A DNA stretch of 64,000 bases, taken from positions 719,095,867 to 719,159,866 of the forward strand of contig NC_081413.1 in assembly GCF_030272615.1 (NCBI RefSeq), written 5' to 3'. A program made the position numbers and the translations under genes. Shown piece after piece: positions 56,955 to 64,000 of this stretch. How positions within the stretch are numbered: position 1 is the first letter of the stretch; each line of letters begins with the position of its first letter. The stretch comes from Cryptomeria japonica (lineage: Eukaryota > Streptophyta > Pinopsida > Cupressales > Cupressaceae). The notes beneath the pieces are model-generated. The model had not been told where the DNA came from. It did not search any database and saw only the letters and a program-made list of their open reading frames with translations.

Positions 56955-59228
56955 AACATGTATGCACCTTCAGATGACCGGACGATGCGGGAGCAGTGGT
57001 ATGTATCTCAAAAACCCATATTGTCAATTTCATGAATTTGACTTGCTTACGGGAAATTGCGGGGCCCACAGGGAATGAAAAGAATGACTTTTGCGCCTGT
57101 GTGGGTGCATCCTACACTTGTGTGGGATGTCCTATGCTTGTGTAGGGTACACAGGCACAAGTTGATGCTACACAGGCACAAGTTGATGCTACACAGGCAC
57201 AAAACAAGGTACACAAGCGCAGTTGTGGACTGGGAACCCTAATTTGACCAAAAACAACATGTGAATGATCCCGAAAAGGGGGATAAGGGTAGGATAGGTC
57301 AAAATAGATAAAGAACACCCTGATTTGTGGATGAAATGAGGAAATGCAACCCGTAGGAGTAAATCCTAAAACTAACAAAGTGTTCCCCAATTGTCATGCA
57401 GAGTCGACAGTATCCACTGATTACGCGGGAGAACCAACCTGACTACTTCATGTTACGACATAGACTCAGGAGCACAGATAGAGATACATTAGCAGGACTT
57501 GGATTATACTATATCACATTCATGATCAAGATTAGGGCAAACACGAGACTATTCACCACATTGGCAGAGCGATGGCATTCAGAGACCTCCTCATTCCATC
57601 TGGCGACTGGACAGGCAACTATGACACTAGAGGATGTATGGCATATCCTCCGCATTTTGATTCATGGGGAGGTGATAGAGTATGACCTAGTGATAGGGAG
57701 AGATGCTTTGTGCAAATTATTTGAGTGCGACGCAGATGATCTAGATATCATAGAGAGGGAGATTGGTTGGGAGACCATGGTCGCAGAGTACGACCAGCGA
57801 TATGTGGTGATAGCCATGGTTATAGCATGCCTATTAGCAGGGGACAGATGAGGACATGGATTCCCTATTGGATGGGGAAGAGTGCTAGAGCGGATGGCAA
57901 CAGAGGGGACTATATACGCATGGGGACCATGTGTGCTTGCTATGCTATATTTTTAGTTGCATCAAATAGCATATCAGGGAGTGTAGACTTTGAGCTGTGG
58001 GGTCACACTGTTATAGGTATGGGCATTTGAGAACATAGCCATATGTCAACCGATTGCCGAGAGATAGGTATTACCACACTGACCATATGTGTACTACTAT
58101 GGGGGAGCACTGAGACAGGGTCCTTTCAGATACATATTGTATTGGCGACATGAGCTAGATAGATTGAGAGAGTTTACATGGAGGCCATATCTTGATTGCC
58201 CAGGATGGTCAGATGATAGTGATGAGCTACCGTATTGCAAACAAGAGAGATACCTGATTGGGTGACTAGTGAATCACCAGAGAGTGATTGAGATGTACCT
58301 ACCAGAGAGAGTCAGATGACAGTTTGGAGAGAGGCAGGATGTACCGAGAGGGACTGCACACTTTGCTTGATCTCACAGAGAGATGAGTCAGTGGGGGAGG
58401 ATGATTCAGCCACACATAGCATATGCTGACTTCACACAGCTATAGTAGAGATAGTGGGATTGGAGATCAGATGTGGTGGTCACCGAGATGATAGAGGAGT
58501 ATGAGCGATGGTTTGCATGACGATGGCCAGTGCCATTAACGGATCCTGATATTCTGGTATTGACGAGACAGGAGGACTTCCCACTCGCTAGAGAGGATGA
58601 GGACAAAGATGAGGATGAGGAGGATGAGGGCGGTGATGAGGATGAGGGGTATGACAAGGATGGAGATGATGATGATGAAGATTATGAGCCAAACTCAGCT
58701 AATCAGGAGTCATTGCAGGATATACCCATAGAGCCAGAGACAGCTAGCATAGAGGAGATGGAGATATGTAGGGCCACCATAGCGATTCAGCATGATCACG
58801 TTGCAACATTAGAGAGATAGAATTCTATCTTGAGGATAGAGCAGGATCAGTTTAGAGTGGAGATAGCCAGACTTGCAATAGCGCGAGATACAACAATATC
58901 CCAGGCACATCAAGAAGAATAGAGAGTCACCGAGTATATTGGGTCAATTAGGGATGCTAGTGTATGTGAGATGGCACAGATGTTGGTAGAGACCGGAGAG
59001 GAGATACGCCTTTGGAGGACACTATATGAGAGTGCAGATCCACCAAAGTAGAGAGCAGCATCATATCGGGCACGATCGAGGATAGAGAGCAGGCCACGTT
59101 CTCGAAGGTCAGTGAGCAACATGGGGGTGAGTGGACCTATGAGACCACCACAACCAGGACCAGGGACGGGAGGGACATCATCCTTGAGACATGGCAGGGA
59201 TGAGAAGGATAGAGGGAGCACCCAGTGA
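56955..59228 (+). pseudogene. Antisense PMD gene of element D, broken
   Basis: Plus strand, opposite to D pol. A possible exon 1 (ATG 56938, ending GCAGTG|GTATGT at 56998) has one TGA. The intron would be 56999-57401 (ends TGTCATGCAG). Exon 2 is open from 57402 to 57849: LRHRLRSTDRDTLAGLGLYY, FTTLAERWHSETSSFHL and MTLEDVWHILRILIHGE are PMD blocks that align with C. After a frameshift it continues to about 58010. Near 58580-58690 lies an Asp/Glu-rich stretch as in C, then a helical part and an Arg/Ser-rich tail (RARSRIESRPRSRRS) ending at TGA 59226. Stops at 58818, 58918 and 59048 are TAG where Gln fits. Confidence 0.6.
57090..57225. repeat. Tandem repeat in the predicted intron of the D antisense gene
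   Basis: A 21-bp unit acacaggcacaagttgatgct occurs at 57150-57170 and 57171-57191, with a third partial copy. It is preceded by diverged units with cttgtgtgggatg and cttgtgtagggta. Confidence 0.8.
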
Positions 59229-60720
59229 CAAAGGCACATGCTCCTTATGATAGAGACAGATGTAGTTTGACATTATGTATTCAGCCTGCGGGCCATACTT
59301 AGGACAGATAGTCCTATTTTGAACTCCGATATTATTTTGACATATGATATGATATGCATCGATATGATGGGATGCAATGTGTTATGACTTATGTTTATTT
59401 TCCATGTATGGATGTCTTATGCACCGTTTGTACTATTGTGGAACATGTATGGATATATTTTGATGTGTTTTTTTGATGTAAAAATGCTTGATATGATGCT
59501 GGAGATAATGCAAATGTACTAATCAATGAATGCAGGATGTAGCTTATGTTTGTTTGGAGATTGAAGAACTAGACTGAACTGACTGTCCAAACTGACGGAA
59601 TAAATGTTAGTAAGAGGAAATTAGACAGATGTCAGTTAAAGACGAAGAAAAACTTACTTTCACCAATGCACTTTGTAGGTAAGAACCTTTATTTGATGTA
59701 GCAAAGCAGATGCAGAGCATCATGGCATTGAAGGCCAGAGCTGAAATGCAACCCCTTTTGTAAAATATAGACACATCGCACACAAGGAATGAGTGAAGCA
59801 TCCTAGGGTGCATACATCAAGGGTCGAGGTATGTGTGGTGTTCACAAAGTGAATGTACTTATCACAGACACCCAATGATATAGTTGCCCCAGTTTGTGAC
59901 AAACATTCCACAAACAACAAACACCACAAAAAAAAAGGACCATGAACCATCCCTGTCACTCTAAATCACTCAGTGACATCATCGAGCAACATAGGAACAT
60001 GATCGAAGATAAATCAATAAATGATAAGACTCGCTAATTCCAACAAGTCAAACAAACATCTTGATCTTCATCGTCAAAAGTTGAAAGTGTTGATAGGACA
60101 ATCATGTTGTCTGGTTTAAGGGAATGTGGTACCCCGTCTAAGACAGGACATAGTCTGGTTTTGAGTATACCACACCCTATATAAGACCCATGATAGTAGT
60201 GACAAGGACAAATGATATTGATGTTGATTGATTAATAAGACAATGTTGATCAGTCTGAATGCTTGGTTGAACAGTTCATCTGTGAATGCGTGATTTTTAT
60301 TAAAGCGCAGTGTGTGATTGAGAGTTGTTGGAGGTATGCTCAGCGATCTGGTTATGCACAAAGGGGATATTTTTGTTTTGTTTTGCGAGTTTTATAATGT
60401 TTTTGTTCATTTTTTTAGGACTTTATTTGACTTTTTAGGGACTTTTTTCAAGACATTTTTTGATTTTTTTGGATTTTTTCAGGACATTTTTCAATTTTTA
60501 AAAGCTCCAGTAAATGATCATGACAAGGGGCATGCACCCAATGAAATTTTGAAAGACATATACAGTGACCAGGACCGAAACATATGCACAAGGACTGGAA
60601 ACCTGAGTATGCAAGACAATAATGTTGACCAATCACAGGCCTGGAACAAAACATTGGGTCAGAGCAAGCATGATAAACCTGCGAGGAAAAGTATAGCTAG
60701 GGGTCATGATAGATGACAGA
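59229..60720. other. Element D between the PMD gene and the hairpin module
   Basis: No supported gene. On the minus strand 60380-60500 is an A-rich tract with repeated gtcctgaaaaaa-like units. The 133-residue open frame there (60318-60716) is a Phe-rich by-product of this tract. Confidence 0.6.
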
Positions 60721-60734
60721 GCAATAATCTATTA

Positions 60735-60815
60735 CACATGGCACCTGTTTGCCAGGTTTTCACCATGGTACTTGCCCAAAGCACCTGTTTGCTAGGTTTT
60801 CACTAGAGGGCGAAT
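60735..60815 (-). ncRNA. Conserved hairpin module after the D pol stop
   Basis: On the minus strand GTGAAAACCT... occurs twice. Each contains a stem-loop: ACCTA-GCAAA-CAGGT (60797-60783, one G-T type pair) and ACCTG-GCAAA-CAGGT (60757-60743, perfect). They are separated by TTTGGGCAAGTACCATGG. The order and spacing match 22858-23005 in B. Confidence 0.6.
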
Positions 60816-60945
60816 CATTTTTCTTTACTTTTTGTTCTTTTTCTTTTTTTTCTTTTTTTCACTTTTTTTAAAAAAAAAAATTTTTGAGCTTTTTTTATTT
60901 TTTGTATTTTTTCAGGATCATATTTGAAGAACTGCTGATAGAAAA

Positions 60946-63900
60946 TTATGCCCAGTACTTGCAAAGGTGCATACTATTGACTGGATCTGACAAAGGTTCA
61001 CCTTCTGGGGTGGCAAGCTGATATGCCCCCGAGCCATAGGCTGCAGTAACTATGAAAGGCCCAACCCAATTAGGTTCAAACTTGCCTTTGATGATGTCAA
61101 TAGATTGTGCATTCTTGGGGTTTGCCTTTAAAACCAAATCTCCCACTTTGAAGTGTCACCCTTTGACCTTCTTATTATAAGAGCGACGGAGATAGTTTTG
61201 ATATGCTTACAAATGTTTCAGGGCTGTCTGACATTTCTCATCTAACATCTCAAGCTGATGCAACCGAGAGACTCTGTGCATTTCATTATCAATCAGATGT
61301 TGCAAGGAAACACGCAAAGAAGGAATATCCACTTCCAAGGGTAAAATGGCTTCCGCACTATACACCAAGGAATAAGGTGTTGCGCTAGTAGGTGTGCGGA
61401 TAGAAGTGCGATAAGCCCATAATGCTGGATTCAGCTGTATATGCCAATCTCGACCAGCGTCATTGACAACCTTTTTTAGGATCTTGATAATGGTTTTATT
61501 TGATGCTTCAGCTTGACCATTACCTTGTGGATAGTAGGGACTTGAGAAATGGTGTTGAATGTGAAACTTTTCACAGAGTTCCTTGACATCTTTGTTCTTG
61601 AATGGATGACCATTATCTGTGACAATTGCAAGGGGAACCCCATATCGGTAGATGATATAATTCAATAGGAATTTTGAAATTTGCACACCAGTGATATAGG
61701 TCATAGGAATAGCCTCGATCCATTTTGTAAAGTATTCTGTGGCTGTAATGATAAACTTGTGTCCATTTGCTGATGTCAGGTGAATCTTGCCAATAAGATC
61801 CAATCCCCATTGAGAAAAAGGCCACGGAGATATGACAGAATGAAGTTCTTGGGCTGGCGCATGAATGTAATTTCCATGTATTTGGCATTTGTAGCACTTC
61901 TTAACAAAATCATGAACATCTTTTTCCAGAGTGGGCCAATAATACCTAGCACGAACCAACATTTTGGCTAAGCTCAGACCATTGAAATGGCCCCCACATA
62001 TACCATCGTGAACCTCGCATAAAGCCGTTTGTGCTTCATCAGAATCCAAACACCTGAGGAGGGTATGGTCAAAGGAACGACGGTAAAGGGTGTCAGCAAT
62101 GATGACATATTTGGCTATCTGCCGGATGAAGGCTCGACGTTGGTTAGAAGAAAGATTAAGTGGTAAGGTTTGGGATTTCAAATTTTGATAGATGTCATTG
62201 TACCACGGGGAATTAGGACCAACAAGAACACACATCACATCTACTGTCAGAATTTCAAAAGAAGGGACAAGCAACTGTTCAACCAAAAATTCACATCTGT
62301 CCATATTGTGGGGCAGATTTATCATGGAAGCAATAGTGGCCATCGCATCTGCCGACTTGTTTTGAATTCTGGGAACTTGACTGAAATGGATAGCCGTAAA
62401 TTTTGTCTTGAAGAAATCTACCATGTTCTTGTAAGGAATAAGCTTTTCATCTTTTGTTTCATAGTCATCATTCACCTAACGAATGACTAACTAAGAATCT
62501 CCATAGAATTGCAAATGTGTGATATTCCAGTGGACCGCTAGTCGGAGTCCTGTGACTAGAGCTTCATATTCTGCAATGTTATTGGTACAATGGAAAGTTA
62601 TTCTATAGGATTTGGGAATAGCATCACCTTGAGGGGTGACAAACAATATACCTGCTCTAGACCCGAACTTGGTATGGGATCCATCAAAATATAACTTCCA
62701 TTCATTAGAAGATATGAGAACAAAGACTGATTCATCTAGAAAATCCATCAACATGGGATGATCATCATAAATAGGAGCCTCTGCAAGTTGATCCACTATG
62801 ACTTGTCCTTTTATTGCCTTTTGCTCCATGTACTCAATATCAAACTCACTGAGGATCATAACCCACTCTGCTAGGTGACCTGTCAAAGCTGCCCTACTAA
62901 GCAAGTATTTCAAGGGATCAATTTTTGCAACTAACAATGTCTGATGATTTAACATATAGTGTTGAAGCTTCTATGTTGCAAAGACCACTGCTAAGCATGC
63001 CCATTCAATAGTGGAATAATTCAGCTCATAGCCTACTAGTGTCCGATTGATATAATAAATAGCCCATTCTTTGCCTTTCTCATCCTGTTGGGCTAAGAGA
63101 ACTCCCAGTGTCGTTTCAGTTGCAGAAATATACAATATGAATGGCTTTCCATCTATAGGAGGCATCAAAATAGGTGGCGACAACAGATAATCCTTAAGAG
63201 TTTGAAATGCTGATTGACATTGCTCAGTCCATTTAAAAGTGACACCTTTATGCAATAAATGCTGGAAAGGATGACATTTGTCTGCTAATTGAGCTATAAA
63301 TCAACGGATTGACTATAGCTTTCCTTGCAAACTTCTTAGTTGATGGAGATTGGAAGGAGGAGGCATATCCATTATTGCTTTAACCTTAGCAGGGTCGACT
63401 TCGATACCTCTGTGAGAAACAATGTACCCTAGTAATTTGCCAGCTGTGACACCAAAGACACACTTCTTGGGGTTGAGTCTGAGCTTGTAGGTCTTCATTC
63501 GGTCAAAGATTGGGCCCAGGATGGCTAGATGACTATCTCTAGTGATGGATTTGCATAATAAGTCATCAACATAGTCCTCCATCAAAGTATGCATAAAATC
63601 ATGGAAAATTGTCATCATAGCTCTTTGATATGTTGTGCCAACATTTTTAAGACCAAAGGGCATCACATTCCAATAGTAGGTACCCCAAGCACATGTGAAT
63701 GCTGTCTTATGTTGATCTTCAGGAGCAATGCGAATTTGGCTATAGCTAGAGAAACCATCCATCAATGAGAGCATCTCATATCCAGTAGTCATGTCAACTA
63801 TGATGTCTATATTTGGTAGTGGAAAATCATCTTTAGGGCATGCTTTATTGAGATCCCTAAAATCCATACAGATTCTAATGCCCCCAGTTACTTTGCTAAC

Positions 63901-63996
63901 TGGTACCAAATTTGAAATGCAGTCTGCATAATCAATGGGTCTGATAAAGCCCACGTCTAGTAATTTTTTTAGTTCTACCTTGACCAAGAGAGCCAC
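60946..63996 (-). pseudogene. Pol of element D: RT, dual RNase H, integrase (partial, broken by stops)
   Basis: One minus-strand frame from the window edge to TAG/TAA-type end at 60946. RT: PIDYADCISNLVPVSKV, ICMDFRDLNKACPKDDFPL, MPFGLKNVGTTYQRAM and YVDDLL (about 63578-63560). RNase H 1: TLGVLLAQQDEKGKEW, YYINRTLVGYE. RNase H 2: LYFDGSHTKFGSRAG, NNIAEYEAL, LQFYGDS. Integrase: CYKCQIHG finger, Asp in GLDLIGKIH, Asp in VTDNGHP, Glu in QAEASNKT. C-terminus: GKFEPNWVGPFIV. Stops are TAG at 63315, TGA nearby at about 63303 (R), TAG at about 62970, 62493 and 62478, TAA at 61209 and TGA at about 61161. No frameshift is seen. Close relative of the B integrase tail. Confidence 0.93.
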
Positions 63997-64000
63997 CTGG

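Larger units (their letters stand above)
42444..64000 (-). mobile_element. Element D: Tat-type Ty3/gypsy retrotransposon, minus strand, host of element C
   Basis: From the right: RT, RNase H, second RNase H and integrase (63996-60946), conserved hairpins, antisense PMD gene on the plus strand (about 56950-59228), polypurine tract and 3' LTR (56546-55645 and 42909-42444, split by C). The 5' LTR, Gag and protease lie beyond the window. It is inserted in the 3' LTR of element E. Confidence 0.9.

Noticed and set aside
60318-60716. 133-residue Phe-rich open frame
   Set aside because: It covers a T-rich low-complexity tract of element D with no homologous frame in B or C.
1-64000. A host gene or tRNA/rRNA locus
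   Set aside because: Every stretch with coding signal falls inside a recognised element and carries retroelement or TE-accessory domains. No cloverleaf or rRNA-like sequence was noticed, though a tRNAscan run would be decisive.

Overview
This window looks like repeat-filled intergenic DNA from a plant with a large genome. It consists almost entirely of nested LTR retrotransposons, and I found no convincing host gene, rRNA, tRNA or CRISPR array. The gypsy elements are of Tat type (two RNase H domains, antisense plant-mobile-domain genes) and chromovirus-like type. The copia elements use initiator-Met-tRNA-like primer sites (TGGTATCAGAGC and variants). The depth of nesting, the LTR lengths (0.74-4.3 kb) and the heavy decay suggest a gymnosperm-scale genome. 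That last point is inference.

Layout (letters are mine). G (1-3346, minus): copia-type gag plus 5' LTR, running off the left edge; 3347-4117 is decayed copia-like DNA. H (from 4118, plus): a copia-type element whose 5' LTR is split (4118-4344 and 28504-29973). Gypsy element A (4345-28498) sits in that LTR. A has a 4.34-kb 5' LTR, decayed gag and pol, and a 3' LTR (13329-15346 and 26907-28498) that was itself entered by Tat-like element B (15347-26901, perfect TSD TAGTC). B keeps gag, protease and the integrase tail but has lost RT, RNase H and the integrase core. H continues to the start of its gag (30048-30160), where H2, a relative, is inserted (LTR from 30161). F (copia-like, LTR 30747-31880) is inserted in H2. 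E (Ty1/copia, 35832 onward) is inserted in F. D (Tat, minus strand, left LTR end at 42444) is inserted in E's 3' LTR. C (Tat, 42910-55639, perfect TSD CTTCT) is inserted in D's 3' LTR. The right-hand side is therefore six layers deep (H>H2>F>E>D>C). The right ends of H, H2, F and E, and the 5' end of D, lie beyond base 64000.

The most interesting signal is in the three Tat elements B, C and D. Between integrase and 3' LTR each carries a gene on the opposite strand that encodes a plant mobile domain (PMD) protein. In C a three-exon model closes exactly: exons 53337-53390, 51397-52990 and 50916-51316, with GT-AG introns, 683 codons and only point-mutation stops. B and D show the same plan. In all three, the predicted first intron holds element-specific tandem repeats. 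B and D also share two RNA-like hairpins with stem-preserving changes, one just after the pol stop and one abutting the polypurine tract.

Other themes. Several unrelated LTRs carry arrays of short hairpins: AT-rich in B, CCACTGTGG-type in A, CCTAATAGG-type in H and F. F and G share a gag made of a coiled coil plus four zinc knuckles, and F adds a second, unrecognised ORF. Premature stops are mostly TAG where glutamine (CAG) is expected, as expected for C-to-T decay at methylated CHG sites. All coding regions are old or broken copies; C is the best preserved.
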